The position numbers and the translations under genes are program-made. Below, piece by piece: positions 1 through 13,878 of a stretch of DNA of 64,000 nt; position 1 is the first letter of the stretch, and each line of letters begins with the position of its first letter. Below the pieces are notes generated by a model that saw nothing but the letters and a program-made list of their open reading frames with translations, had not been told where the DNA came from and did not search any database. The stretch comes from Pegea sp. RAD2-039 (Eukaryota; Chordata; Thaliacea; Salpida; Salpidae): the NCBI GenBank assembly GCA_034620365.1, contig JAQGEQ010000316.1, positions 248,001 to 312,000 on the forward strand. Reading direction: 5' to 3'.

Positions 1-472
1 TTTAATCATTCAAAATAAACATACTTAATATCTTCGTACTTTTTTAGCTCAAAATGCTCAAGATTTTACTTTGCCATCATTTTATGCAAACACGCTTATG
101 TTAACCAAACTAACAAGACCATTAGGTCCACTAAAAATGTATAGATAGACAAAAAACGTATAATACTAAATTCTCAAGGGTTCTTACGATAACAATAGTC
201 AACTGATATATAAAAAGATGAATGATAAGAAGTTGAAAGAGATATTTGGTAGGCAACAGTAAGCTACTCGAATAACTAAATTCAATATAACTTTAACTCA
301 TTTCATTTTGACCTCATTTAGTTACAGACCAAACTAAATACACCTCAGATACAGATTAAAATGTTTAAATATTTGACTTTTGATTACATTAAAACTAATA
401 AAGTAGGTTCTAATAGGTAAACTACAGAAAGATGAAATTAGTTGTTTTAAATCTATTTATAAGTATACTCAC

Positions 473-3400
473 TTGAACTGCAATATATATTCCTTTTGAT
501 TTTACATCAAATATAGGAACTTCAGTTTTGTTCCCAATGTCTGCTTTTTCATTAAACCGTTCATCTGCTGCAATTGTTTGTAGCTGAAACGAAAAAAATA
601 AAGGCAAGTTAGCTAAAATATTACATATATGTTTTCATATATAAAAGTTATTTCCAGTTACATAAAAAACATATGCTTGTATAACATTTAAATTATTATA
701 ATGAGATAATAAAGGTGTTTGTAGAAAACTTTGTTATTTCTAAATCATCATTTAAGGCCTTAGAAATGAGAAAGAATTAAAATTTGCTAAGTTTGGAGCA
801 CATTGAAGATGTATACCTTTGTATATGTGTTTGCATTCATTTGATCTGCTCTTCTATTATCTTTTTCATCAGAAGGTAAATAAAAAATATTAAATGTCTC
901 TTTACATGAAAGCAAATGTTTTGTTTTTAACCCACGGCAAGACCTAAACATTCAAATGGCTTTCATAAGAAAAGTAGTTTAGATAATGTACTTAGAAGGA
1001 TGTTACACATTTTAAAATTAGTTTATGGAAAAATTATGCGTAAAATAATTATCGGATTATTACATGTTTCATTTAACCTATTTAACAAGAGCTTTTGATG
1101 ATTTACTAAAATTATCAGTAATTTTAGGAAAAAGAAAAAGATGTTGACATTTTTAAATTAAAACTGTTAATTTTGTTCACAGTACCGAATAGCAAATTTG
1201 ATTTCAATGTAAATCGTTTGAGCATCATGGGTAGGAAGGTAGTAGGTTCGAAACCAATAATTGGGGCTTGATTCAAATATTTTACAAATTTGAAAAGTTC
1301 TTCTATCAACCCCATCATCATAACTCTCGGAAACTTCATTCCACTTTAAAAGAAAAATTTTTTTTGAAAAGATTTACAAATGGTTTAATTGACATATACA
1401 AAAAAATTTAAAATAGCTCCAAAAATGAACTAAGTAAATAAAGCCTTAATAAATCATATAAACAGAAAATAAAATAGATAATTCTTTAAACGCAAGATTT
1501 ATTATAAAAAAAAACCACCAAGCAACTTTTATTCGTTCAACGAAACTTTATTTTGAATTAGTTTCTCCTTATATAAGCAACTTTGAAGCGTGTTTTATGG
1601 TGTATTACAAATGTCTTAAATTCAATTACATCATTTAGCATTTACAGATATCCGTCTTCATTTAGACTACTACATTTTAATGGTATCATGCTGTTCAAAA
1701 TGTAACATTGGGTGGCATGTAGGCAAAAATCGATTAAAAAACATCTTTGTGGCAACATGTTGTGATGTTAAAAAATTTGTTTTCGTATTTGAGACAGTTA
1801 TGTTTCATTTCAATCTGTCAAGATGAGATTGAATGCTTTCAAGAAATATTTTAATTTCTCTACCAAAAATATAAACTGATAGACATCACTGATTATTTTT
1901 TTATGATTTTATAATTTAATAAACTTTATTGTTATACTTATTTTACTCGCATGTGGTTTAACCTTTTCGTTGTTGGATTAAACAATAAAGGTTAAAAAGG
2001 AGGAATTTATTTAGTATTTAAATCAGTAGTCAAATTATTTTCATTATTGATATTACTCTCACCACCTTTAGATTTGGCAGATTTATTAAACTGAAATTGG
2101 TGAGCTTATCCCTGAAAACTATCTAAAGTTTAACTGGAAAAACAGACTATACACATTCATTTTTAAAAGTAAGTTACCTAACATTTTTTTGAACTTAGCA
2201 CTTTTATAAAAAGTAATTGTGTGTAGTTAGCTTCAATATTATGCAAAAATTCAAAAATATAAATTGAATAACTAAAACACTTTAAATTTGAAGTTGAAAT
2301 AAATAGTAATAAGTTTGGATCTTATCACTTAAAATTACAATGTCAAGAATTTTCTTTGAAAAAACGGAGTTTTTCTCAAGCATAATATAAAAGATATATA
2401 GCAAACACTAATTATAAGCTTTTATTTCTGCTTTATGATTATAGTTTAATAATTACTTATTTATTACTTATTGGTTTTTATTTATTACTTTCATGATTAT
2501 ACAAACTGCAATAACCGACTATGATAAACCGAAAATGGAAAAGCTGTTGCATTTTATAACTTAAAACCTTAAAACTTCTTATTAAGTTTAATGGAAATTT
2601 TCTTACTGTAATTTTTCATTCTTAAAATTATTTTAAGATATGATGAGAAAAGGAAAGCATAAGCAATTTTAAACAAAATTGCAGAATTTATAAGCTGTTA
2701 TCAAAAGTCAGTTTAAAGTATTCACGACTTACTGGATTTTTGTCTTAAGGTGTGGGTGCACATATAAAAGAAAATTAAGAAAGTTACATATAAGAATAGA
2801 TTGAAGAACAAAACAACCCACTGAGCAAAAGATATATGCCCATAAAATATAATCTAATTACGCTAAATTTTGCACTATTTATCTAAAATATACATTAATC
2901 GTAGCTTGACAGAAATAGAAGCTTAATAATTAGATTATTCAATTATCTTCTTCGAATCTAGTTGAGGTTTTGGACTGAATGTTACAAACAATAAAGCATT
3001 TTGTAATTCAATTAAGATAAATCAATTTATTCAAATCTCATGTTACTAGTTTCTACAAGAGAACTTAATAGAAAGAGTAATGTTTTTGTCCATGAACTCA
3101 CTTCTACAGCATAAGAATTTTGTATTTTCAAAACTATCATACTGTGTTTGCCTTTTTATTTAAGAAATATATTCGTTGCTATTTTGTAAAGTAATTTGCA
3201 ATTAATCGATTTGCTATAACAATTGTAAAATGTAAAACTTTTTAAAGAACTCACCCCTTTATCAGATGTGATAAAACCTGTTTCTGCTGTTGCTTCTCTC
3301 GTATCCACTATAGTAACTAAAAAATACCAGTAAATGTGCATTCAACACAAAGCTTATTTAGCTTATACTCAATAGGTAGTGTGAACAAAATAAGAGCATA

Positions 3401-4286
3401 GCCTTAAAATAATTGTCTAAGCTGTGTGTCATGCAACTTATCAACATTTAAATTGTTTTTGAGTAAACATTAGACATTTCAAAAGAAGGTTTAAATACAT
3501 TTTGAACTTTTGCTTGCTGATTAATAATTCACAATTCTTAAGAAAAATTTTGTTTTAAGTGTTATTAGTTAAGCTCGAAGAGGTAAAGTAAGATATACTG
3601 TATGCAATAATTAATGTTTACTACTAGTAATAAACAGCTATGCAATTCTTCTTTTGCATAAAAGTTTCTTAAGGTTGTTAAAATTTGTGGTTAGTTTGAA
3701 AATTAAAAATTCATATTCAAGTGAAAATGAAACATTTTATTTTGAGTTCTTATCAACATATAAAATGACAAAAGTTAAAGTGTTGAACGAACTGACCTTT
3801 TTTTATAAAAAAACTTTATTTGTTTTGTAGATAAGTGGTTTCATAGAAAAATATGAAATTTTATCACATCGACTAACGCAACTTTTAATTTATTATATAT
3901 TTTTTTAATCTCAGTCTGAGTTTTAAATAAGAACGAAGTTTGTTCTCAATTTTTTTATTCTAGGCTCTTACGTAAAAAGTTCATTTCATTTAAATTTAAA
4001 ACATTGATTAGTATAATAAATTAAATCTTCTTCAATTTAAAAAAAAAATAACTAATCTAGTTTTATTACCTATAAATGAGATATTTTAAATCAATGATAA
4101 GCTTCAAAAATTTTTTACTATATAATTATTCATTGTAAAATCTTTTAGTAGTTGACGTTTTATAAAAAAACTCAATATTTTTCTTTGGAAAAATTGATAT
4201 TATTCATCATTAGCTTTTAATATAAAAATGCTTGCAATAAAGTTAGTGTAGATGCTGAATTCTTTACTTACTTTCAGTAGATCTCA
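473..4286 (-). CDS. partial microexon-rich gene, product unknown (3' part runs off left edge)
   Basis: Five minus-strand exons can be chained with matching phases and good splice sites: 4286-4272 (15 nt), 3316-3255, 3141-3102, 860-817 and 583-473. The last ends at a GTGAGT donor, so the gene continues beyond base 1. Spliced, they read about 90 residues without a stop, including VDTREATAETGFITSDKG, CCRNNRRADQMNAN and ERFNEKADIGNKTEVPIFD. The composition is hydrophilic, with no signal peptide, membrane segment or recognisable domain. Candidate upstream exons are 4968-4941 (28 nt, clean AG/GTAAGT borders) and 8382-8359 (ATG plus seven codons before GTAAGT), but their phases do not join directly, so exons are missing or these are spurious. 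I do not recognise the family; a cytoplasmic tail is possible. Splice consensus and phase continuity are the only support. Confidence 0.4.
1195..1260 (+). repeat. possible tRNA-derived element (B-box only)
   Basis: The stretch around 1246-1256 contains GGTTCGAAACC, an exact match to the RNA polymerase III B-box consensus. The upstream A-box region is poor and no cloverleaf can be drawn. It lies in a large intron of the partial left-edge gene. It could be a SINE relic or chance. Confidence 0.2.
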
Positions 4287-4824
4287 CTGAAGAAAAAATA
4301 AAGTGAAAAAGAATGAAAACAGTTATTTGTTTGCAAGCGAAGTCCATAATTGTATTCAAAATAACGAATTGTTTAACAACTAAACAACTGGAGATGTAGA
4401 TCAGTATTTCAGGGACATCAATAAGGCAATTCAATTTGAACTAATGTTGTTAGTCTTAGCAATCTTGAAAAATTTATTCCTGTAAATAGCTGAGATAATT
4501 AAATTTTTTTATGCAATAAAATAATCAAATATAATCAAACTTAACTCTGTGTAAAACAATAGAATACAAATTAACCATTGTATAAAAACTATCTTTATAG
4601 AAAAAATTTGGTAAAAAAAGTATATAACACAAATACAAGCCAACACATGAACAACTTTGAAATAAATTTTACATCAATTTGTCAAAGGTAATAAAAAATC
4701 TATTTGATTTAGAGCTAACTAAAACCGTATTTAAATTACTTCAATCACTTAGTTTATACCCTTAATGAGATAAATCTTACAGTCTTATACACACTTTTTA
4801 TATAACTCTCTGTATTTTATAGAC

Positions 4825-4885
4825 TAAATTAGTAGAGCTTTGGCTAGCACACCAAAGAACTCAGAGATCGATTCGCATTAGATTA
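4825..4885 (+). repeat. decayed tRNA-Ala(AGC)-like sequence, SINE head or pseudogene
   Basis: The segment resembles the 3' two thirds of a tRNA-Ala: a D-arm remnant AGTAGAGC, an anticodon arm with paired CTTTGG/CCAAAG around a loop containing AGC, and a B-box-like GATCGATTCGC. The acceptor stem and 5' half are degraded, so a functional tRNA is excluded. It is most likely a tRNA-derived SINE head or tRNA pseudogene. Confidence 0.4.
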
Positions 4886-4999
4886 AACCAATAAAAACAA
4901 GAAAAAATAAACTTTGTGATTTTTAATCAATCAAACTTACAGATTTACCGAATTTTTTAATGCTTTCACTAAAAATAAAAGACATCAAATAACCTAAAA

Positions 5000-7900
5000 C
5001 TAGTTTTATTAAAACTTGCTATTACTTGCAAATCGTCCAAGGCATATTATTTAAAAACTCTATCAATCTTAGCCAGCTTATTTAAGTCTGAAACAAAACT
5101 CCAACACACATGTACCGATCTATAAGATTTAAGATGGATGAATGAACGCCGAAAACAAAAGTTTTTTTCAAAAAGTGAAACTACAACCCACAACACAACT
5201 GCTAAGTATTTAACTTCGCAATAGAATATTGTGGACCTCCCAGACGGGAAGCATGAGTTTAAATCTTATGTTTTTCTTTCCATTTCTCTCGTTAGTATCA
5301 TCGCTTGTGCACGTTACTAAAGCCAAGGATTGGGTTTCTCTTTGACTTGTGTTGGCTCAGCTTTAAATAATCGTTAGAGGCTTTGAGGTTATTTTACTCT
5401 ATGCCGACATCGAATGACCTTTAAAGACTAAGGGTCAAACTAAACGTACCATTAAGCGTTTAAGTAGATGACCAATCTTTAACAAAGATTCAAACGGTGT
5501 TTTAAGTATTATAAATTTAAAGTAACTCTTATAACAACTTAAAAACAAAATACTTTTAAATTTTTGCTTAATCAAGTTGCAACTTAGAAACAAGATCAGC
5601 TTTTGGATAAATTTTTTACTTTGTCTGTCTATTTATCTAAAATAATTATTTTTAGTTTAAATTTATAGTACTTTGAGTTACGATACTTTTGATGAGTTTT
5701 GTTTCAATCGATTTGTCTACATAAATTTTTTAATACAAAACATTTCCAAGCATATGTACAATTCTATTTTCCAAACCAAGCACGTTTTATAATCTCACAA
5801 AAGTGAAAAAAAAATTAGAGCCAGGGTAAATCTAATACAGAAAAAAAAATACTTTTAAAGTAGAGAAGTAATCAATTATAGTAAACTTAGTACATGGACT
5901 ACAAAATGTTTTTACCACTTCGCGCTATAACATATCATAGAGTAACTCGAAGTAAATCATTTTATGTTCTTCAAAAGAATATTAAAACGCATCAAATAAA
6001 ACAAGATTTTTATAAGACTTCTCAAAGTTGTAAGATCTCTCATTGTAAAGCTGAAAACCCAAAACTTAATTTTGTTAAGCTAAATCAAAACTGCAGTTTT
6101 AAAATTGCTATACTAAAATCAAATTATAAAGATGCAGGAAATATTGACTATCTTTTAAAATCAATAAAAGTCCCTAAAAATTAAGAATATCAATTACAAA
6201 ATTTATCGATTAAAACGTAAATATCAAAATATTGCAAAAGTTAAAACTATTTTTGGATTAAATTCTCTTTAGTAAAGATAACCAAAAATAGTTGTTCAAA
6301 ATTATATTACATTGTTTGTTAAATAATTTCTTGTTCAAGCAGTTATATTAGAATATTAATTTGATTTCTTTTAAATTCAATTCAGATTTGATTTTTTTCT
6401 AATAAAGCTTCTATCATGTAAATTGAATAGAAAAATTGTTTTATAAATGTTTATAATCACTTAATAGATTAATCAAAATGAAGAGCAATTCTAATTTGAT
6501 AGTAAATGAGTATTCGTTCGATAATCAGCTTATTTAACTTGCAGTTAGTTAGTATGTTGTAAGATTGCTATCTACGATAAGAATGATTGTTTAACATGAA
6601 AATATTGAATTATTACGCAGATGATGCTACTAAAAGGATTATCCTGTAAGCTTTACCTATAAGAAATGTAAAAATCTTTAATTAAAGTTAGCGTTAGTTT
6701 CTACAATTAAATTAAAAATTCTAGTTATATGAAAAAATATTTTTAAAGATAAGTTTAGATTCACCTAGCTAACAAACAAATAAAACCATTGTCTTGTTGT
6801 AAAGTGTTCATTTGTAACTATTGAATACAATGCTAAGGGTAGGCTTACTAATTGAAATCATCTAAAACATTGATTTATATTTTTTTAAACATTTTTTTAC
6901 AAAAAAAACAACTATTTGAACTTTACGGTGATTAAAAAACAATAAAAACAATAATTGCTTTAACTTAATTAATCTTTTTAACTAAACTTTAACAATTGCT
7001 TTAATTCAAATGCACTTTAACCGGGTTCATAAGATTCTTATAATGACTTGTTTTGTGTTATTAGCATTGATTTGAATAATTAAAAGAGATAATTAAAAAT
7101 TAAATATAATAACAAAAAGCATTAGATGTGAATGAACAATAATACAAATGTTTGAATATGATATTAGAAATATTTTAAATCTTAAAAACCATTTTTTTCT
7201 GATACTTTATAGTTTAAAATTGGGCATAATTAAACAAAGTATTTTTAAACTCGGAGATATATAATTTTCTTTTTCTTAGTAGCATTAAGTTAATGATATA
7301 CAGAACTTATTTTGATAAGAGGAATGAATATTTTACAAGTTTTAATTACAATGATAAATATCCTAACAAAATGTTAGAACTTAAAATTGCTTTAATTTAA
7401 GTTTTTATGTAGCAATCTTAACTTCTTATAAATATAATTGGATTCTTTTTAAATTATCGCTTTATAATTTCATAATAATATCGAATAAAGTTTTTTGGTT
7501 GTATAAGGTTATTTTATGTAACTATTATTTACTTCCTTTTAGAAGCATTGTTCCTTTTTTCATCTACTTTATATGCACCTAAATATTGTGATTACATTTT
7601 TTATTAAATCATTTCTTTTGTATCTTAGATAAAATTGTTTATAGCAGTACGCAATTGGCTCAACTTGTCACAACAACCTTTTACTATTATTCAACAGCAA
7701 GTTTTAACATTTTAGTCAATTCATAGTAGTCTTCACTTCTACTGCTTATAGATAAAATTTACCTAATATCCAGCTTATTAGTTAGTAAATAATTTGTTTT
7801 ATTGTTTAGGGCTATTAAGATTCATTAAGTAAAAAAGGTATTAAAAATTTTAATAAAAATAAAAATAATGTCTTAATAGATTTCAAATTTAGATATTGAT

Positions 7901-8350
7901 TGATGTGATGGAAGTCGGTTTATGCATTTATAAATTTTACACAAACGTTTTGAAATAATTTGTGTTAATGATAAACGATCGTGTCTAATATAAAAATTCA
8001 TCTCATGACTAACAAAAAAGACGATAGATATGTGATGTAAATCAATTTCTTGTGATCAATTAATTTCTTTAAGGTTATTTAACCTAATTTTTTGTTAATT
8101 CAAACAATGTACGTTAGTAATATATATGTGGAAGAGTATTCTTTTAGAAATTAGTATAAATAGTTATCAATTACAATAAGAATTAATCTGATATTTAGCA
8201 TTAACAGTTCAAATGATGTTTACTTAATAAACAAACTCAATACCATGTTAAAGTTGAAAGTTGAGGTAAAAATGAAGGTTAAGCAATAAATTATTTTTAC
8301 CACAAAAGATGCTGTACTTCGAACTAATTTCTAAGTTTAAGTGAAAAACC
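5000..8350. other. AT-rich non-coding stretch
   Basis: No convincing exon was found. The exception to the AT-rich background is about 5190-5460, which is less AT-rich and contains a tRNA T-arm-like hairpin at 5252-5270 (five-base stem around TTTAAAT), suggesting another degraded SINE. A 96-codon open frame at 5894-6184 has no splice, homology or composition support. If the ATG exon at 8382-8359 is real, this is a long intron of the left-edge gene. Confidence 0.5.
5190..5460 (+). repeat. probable degraded tRNA-derived SINE
   Basis: A B-box-like GAGTTTAAATC sits in a plausible T-arm (stem ATGAG/CTTAT with one wobble pair, seven-base loop). It is preceded by a TCCC...GGGA hairpin where an anticodon arm would lie and followed by about 180 bp of comparatively GC-rich unique sequence, the layout of a tRNA head plus body. 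No terminal repeat tail or target duplication was identified. Confidence 0.3.
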
Positions 8351-8382
8351 AAACTTACATTTCTAGATGCATTAGTTTCCAT

Positions 8383-11342
8383 ATCGCAAATCAAGCGTAA
8401 CAACCATATAGCAAAAGAAAAATACTATAACCGTTGCTAATTTCAAATGTTAGATAAACTTTATCAACTATGGTAACCATTTCTTAATTAGTTATTAATT
8501 TTGTTAAGTTTGTAGATTTTAAAGCTATTTAACAAAATACTTCATACAGTTACATTATACAATCAATAATTGAAAATTAATTTAAATAATTTAATACTAT
8601 CTACTATACATTATATACATAAATTAAATACTGTTTTTCTGAATCTACCAAAGATACGAAAAACTTTTTGTTAAAAAGTGCATAAATTACAATATTTGTT
8701 GCCTATAAATTCTACAAAAGCACCTAAAATAAGATCAGTTTCATCGCCAACTATCAACAACATTACAATTGATTAGTCAAAATACATCAAGCAGGCCAAC
8801 CAAGTTTTGTGTGTTTCAACTTAAAATATTTATAATAAGACCTTGATTTATCATTTAATAGAAAGCGGTGAGTATCTTTGACAATAGTTTGAATAATTTA
8901 TTAAAAAGTATTATTTTTTTATGATTGCAATCAATTAAATGAAAAGTTAGTTGTTAAAGGACAAAGTTGTTTAGTCTTTCGCTGTTTAATAAAACTGGGT
9001 AAACCAATATCTGGTAATTGTTCGTGTTAGGTTGTGGTTTTTGTTTTCTCTTACCATAGCAATGGGTTTTAGTCAATATCAGATAATAAAAGGTCACTTT
9101 ATAGTAAAGAAGTTTTATTCATTATTCAAAATGTTGGATGTAGTAAAGAAAATCTTGTTTAATAAAAAGATTATCATGAATTAATTTAAATGAAAATCTT
9201 AGTAAGCTCTTTTACCGATTACAGTTTATAAAGCTTTTCATTAGTAAAGCATTACACAACAAATCAAACAAACATAATATTACAGAAAGATTATTTTAAA
9301 ACAATTTTAGTAACTCGAAGAATTTTCTATTTTAGATTTAGGTTTTCTCTACGCTAAATATCTCCATAGTCACAGAACTCATTAAATTTTAAACATTTTT
9401 CGTTGGTAAAATCTTACTGTTTTACATATAAAAGTGAAAATTATTTTATGTATTTTTTCTTTCTTTTTTACATATGACAAATCATAAGAATTTAAACAGG
9501 ACTTGGAGAAACCTTTTATACAGAAAGTATAGTCCAAACTGAATGAAAATCTAAAATAAAAGTTTCTGTTTTAGCTTCAATAGTTTTAATTTAAAAACAT
9601 AAGAATTTTGAAAGCGATTTTTAAAAATAATAACAATGAACTGGTCATAATTTCATATTTTGATAGAATTATTATTGGTGATGTTAACCATCATTTTATG
9701 AAAACTTTTTCTTATTCAATAATAAAATTCTCCACGCAGGAAGACATTAACTTTCAATAACCTGAAAAAATTTCGTATTTTATGAACGCAAAATATTATT
9801 TAAACATTACTTGTACAATAAACCAACGATAATTCACCCTTTATTGATTTTTCCATGGCAAATTTGAATTATTACTTAGGGAAAGAACTATAAAGCATCT
9901 GCTCACATAAACTCAAAGTAATGTGTAAAAATATGAAGCATTTACTGTCTATAGCAAATGTCAAAAGTAATAAAATGATTAAAAGACTTCTATGAAAGGA
10001 TTTATGTGCCCTTATAATTGTAGTGGCTAATGATAATTTATTGAGTTTTTTTTTATGAAACACACTGTTGTAAACTACTGTTTGCCTATTTGAAAAATCG
10101 ATTCTATTCTGATTGAGCTTAGTCTACAATAAATTAAACAATTCTGCGACAGAATTCAAGTTATAAAAAAAGAATATTTTACTGAATTTTGTATATACTT
10201 GATTAAGATAATGTTGTCTTTAAAATAAAAGAATTTTTTCTGCATAACTTGAATTAAAGTGTAAATGTATTTACCAATATTATTCTTTGTTTTGAAACCA
10301 ATAAATTGATTACTTTGTGTTCCTTATTTGCTATGGAGACTTTGTGCAAATACTACCCTAAATTTCATATTTTGTGACAAAAATTCTTTGCCAAAATATT
10401 TTGAGCAGAAAAAAGTTATTTTTAAACTAGCTAACAATTAAAATAAAAACTCACTGAATAATTTGAGGGTTTAAAGTATTAAAAACATTTGTATCTGTTT
10501 ATTTTAGTAAAGTGTTGAATAATATCAAAATATCATTGAGTTTTTTTTTATACATTTAGCTTCTTTTCTTGATAAAAAATAAACAGCAGAGGAAAAGCCT
10601 GTGTGGTATTTTAGTGGAATCGATTTATTTTGGAATCGATAAAAATTTCAAACGTAAAAATAAAATTAAAAACGTTTATTGATTGTTTTAAAAGGAAGTG
10701 TATTCAAATAAAGAATAATAAATTTCGATTTGATATATAACTGTACATGAAAATTTACAAAAAACGCAAATTAAATTATTCGAAATTTTGATTTAACAAT
10801 AAGAAGTTTCCATACATGAAACAAACTATTTTACTTTCACAATCTGCTATTTTCTAAAAGATTCAAACTTTCAAATAATACTCAATAACAGGATTTAATG
10901 TTTTAGTAATTATTGGAAATTCTTTTATGCATAGTTTCTTTGAACATTACCTTATAATACTTTTCCTGTGTCTTATCAATAATTGTTAAGCCGTTCAATT
11001 TATAATAAAACTTAATTCAAACTGTTAGAAAAAAGCGCTTATAATTTATTCGTTTCATTGACTACTAGTTATCAAATCAATGTCTTATTAAGTCTAAATA
11101 ATATCTTAAAACTATAATTCTAAGTCCTTAAAGCTTAAGTCTTTAAAGCTGCTTTGCCTAACCTTACTATTAAATGACTTAAATACTTGGCTGGAGTAAC
11201 TCACCTAAAAATGAATTAAACTTTTCAAATGAAGCTTATAATTTTATTACTCATTTGAAATTAATTGTTATAAATGAAATTATAGAAAGAATTAGAACAA
11301 CATTTTTAATTTCTAATCACTTGATGTTTCAATATTTGCGTC
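8383..11342. other. AT-rich intergenic region, nothing identified
   Basis: There are no supported exons, RNA genes or repeats. The few open frames are short and have no coding composition or splice context. Confidence 0.5.
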
Positions 11343-12221
11343 CTACTGTGGGCAGTCCATAGCACACATTGGGTCAACATATGCATCACAGGTTGAACAT
11401 CGGGACATTAAGTTTATTTCAAGACCAAGAAACTGAGGACAGTCCAAAGCGCACATAGGATCCACATATGAATCGCATGTTGAACATCGAGACTTCAAGT
11501 CAATGTTAGATTGAAAGAACTGTGGACAGTCAAGGGCACACATGGGATCGACATAAGCGTCACAGGTAGAGCATCGAGACTTCAGACCTTTGAAGAATAA
11601 TCGGTTTCGGTTTTATATTTTTTTGTGTAAGCTGTACAGTAGATTAACTCGTAAGGTTTTTGGTATAAGTATTGAAATTTACAAAATGGAATATATATTT
11701 GTTCTTGAAAACTTTTATGCTAAAAATTATTATAAATTAAATCTAAAACTATTTGTACAGTTAATGATAAGTTGCTCAAAATCAATCAATATTTCCAAAA
11801 AGGATGAAAAAATCTTACTGAGGTTAAGTTTGGAGGCTGGTATGCAAATTCTTTTCATAACTTCTGCTTCGATCATATCTCCACTACACATCTCGTTCAA
11901 GAATTTAAGAACTCCTCTTCGAACTTTTAAGACAGACGATTCAGACATTTTTGGCTGAAACAGGATTTTAAATCATTTTAATGTTAATGATAAAAGATTT
12001 GAGAACATTTTATTCACTCTATCAAAATTATATAGCTAGACACACTATACGAGTAGTATAATGCATGAACTAAATATTTCAAAAAATCTACTGCATTCAG
12101 TTTTTAATGTTAGAAGTAATTCTTATTTTGTAATTACCTTTTCCATCTTCTTGTCAGTTTTTATTACAGTTGATGAAGCACAAGCCATCACAACAAAAAA
12201 GATCACAACTTTGTAATACAT
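11343..12221 (-). CDS. secreted precursor with three tandem four-cysteine peptides (paralogue A)
   Basis: There are three exons: 12221-12138, 11954-11819 and 11587-11343. They encode 154 aa ending at TAG. Exon 1 is exactly a 28-codon signal peptide plus leader (hydrophobic VVIFFVVMACASS). Exon 2 encodes a conserved propeptide with RRGVLKFLNEMCSG and a second cysteine. Exon 3 encodes three 29-residue units, each with the core SRCSTCDxYVDPMCAxDCPQ (cysteine spacing C-x2-C-x7-C-x3-C). Each unit begins after an S-R pair, a possible monobasic processing site, so three disulfide-bonded peptides are likely released. The partner gene at 13.9-14.9 kb has the same exon structure and first-exon length and is transcribed divergently. 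The architecture is typical of secreted hormone, defence or toxin-like peptide precursors; I do not recognise the family and assign no function. Confidence 0.85.
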
Positions 12222-12279
12222 GATATCCAAATGATAATACTCCGATTATAAGATTTTGAGAACAATTCAAAAAATATCA

Positions 12280-12289
12280 TTTATATACT
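12280..12289 (-). promoter_or_regulatory. TATA box of peptide gene A
   Basis: On the minus strand the sequence reads TAGTATATAA followed by ATG in ATGATA, with the TATA core about 60 bp upstream of the start codon. The divergent paralogue has a TATATAAATA at nearly the same distance, and both start codons lie in GATATCATG. Confidence 0.55.
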
Positions 12290-12299
12290 AGTCATCAAC

Positions 12300-13805
12300 T
12301 CAATTTTTAAGCTAATTGAGATCACATATGTTTTGAACATATCCAATATACAAGAAACATATGTTTTTAATGAGTCAGAAATTTTAAACATTCAATAATA
12401 TTTGAAATAAGATGGTAAATAATATTAACATTTAGAAACTTGTCTATCTTGTTTCCTGAATCTAATTTTTAAGTTAATTTTTAATGCGCATTACGTTTGT
12501 TTGTGTGTTTACCTCTGTCATTAGTCAACTTAAATAAAATCACAGTTTCTCTAATTGGTTTAGCTCTATAAAAATTCTGTGATACGTATTTTTGTCAATG
12601 CTACTAATAGTTCTGCTAAATTAAAAATCAATAAATATATTTTAGTGATATTTTGGATTTAATGAATATCAGAAAACCACAACTTTAGCAAGGTTGTTGT
12701 GGTCTTTTTATTATTTTGTTTGTTGTCAAAATATGAATTGTTTTGACTTTAAAATGCGAAAAACTTTTCACTTACAAAAGTTGATTGAAATCAATAGCAT
12801 TTGACTACTTTAAACAAAGTTTTGATTTACTTATAAGAGTTTTTTGTTAATATAGAGATGTTAATATAAGCAGTCGTACTGATTTCATTGATTGATTGTA
12901 ATTAAATCTTTTAGTAGTTTACTTCCACTTTCGAATAACAGTTATAGCTTATAAAAATCATCATTATAGAATTGTTCATTTTCATGCTTTGTTCAGTTAG
13001 AAGAATAACATCAGCATTTAAAACAAGTTTTCTAATTCAAAACAGAAACAACGAGTTCTTTAAAAAACCAACACTTTTTTCAGCAATCACTATTTGGTTA
13101 TTCCCCTATACTTTGTGTATCAGCGTATTTTTGAATGAAAATCGTTTTAACCGAGTTACACTAAACTTGTATATGAGGGCTATCTTAGAAAAAGTGTCTT
13201 TAAACGCTTAGCGTACAAAATCCATAATCTTGCTTTAACCGAGTTTAACCTCAAATGTTCTACTATATAATTCATATATTAGCTGCAAACAGTTAGTAAA
13301 AGTTGCATTGTTTCTATTTTTGCATCTAAAAATATAGCAGAACTTTTTGGTGATTATGAATGAAAAATTAAATAAAAAACTAATGGATACCTACTGAAAA
13401 TTTCATTTTCAAACAAATACTTTTAGCGATTATTTATATCAAACAAATAATTTATGGAAAAATAGAGCAAACAGTTTTAAATAATGTTTTGGTTGAACGA
13501 AAAATCAGTAAACCTTTAGCTGTGTACCTTAGAGTATAACTATATTTAAACGTTTTTAAAACATTTCACCCAGTTACATAATAGTGAGCAAATAGCATTC
13601 TTCCTTAAAAACTTCGTGATATTTGTATAAGGAAGAAAATAGCTATCTGCAAACAAATTTCGAAAGCTTTTAATTTTGACATATTTATGAAATAATGAAA
13701 TATAACAGATATAAAAGTTAATTAACGTCAGATGTACTCTTGTTATACCCAATTATTTAAAGTAGCATATGGGTTTATTGGTTTATTGGTCCATGTATTT
13801 TAGAA
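12300..13805. other. divergent intergenic region between the peptide genes
   Basis: About 1.5 kb of AT-rich DNA separates the two promoters. No other coding or RNA feature was identified. It could hold shared regulatory elements, but none can be named from sequence alone. Confidence 0.4.
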
Positions 13806-13810
13806 ATTTC

Positions 13811-13820
13811 TATATAAATA
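13811..13820 (+). promoter_or_regulatory. TATA box of peptide gene B
   Basis: TATATAAATA lies 59 bp upstream of the ATG at 13879, predicting transcription start near 13840. Spacing and start-codon context match the divergent paralogue. Confidence 0.6.
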
Positions 13821-13878
13821 ACAGGTTCCAATACTATCTACTTTTAACAAGTGAATGAGGCGTTATCAAGAAGATATC

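Noticed and set aside
5894..6184. 96-codon plus-strand open frame
   Set aside because: Lys/Asn-rich composition expected by chance in AT-rich DNA, no domain, no splice signals and no neighbours supporting a gene.
12972..13211. 79-codon plus-strand frame between the peptide genes
   Set aside because: No signal peptide consistent with the neighbours, no homology and weak composition.
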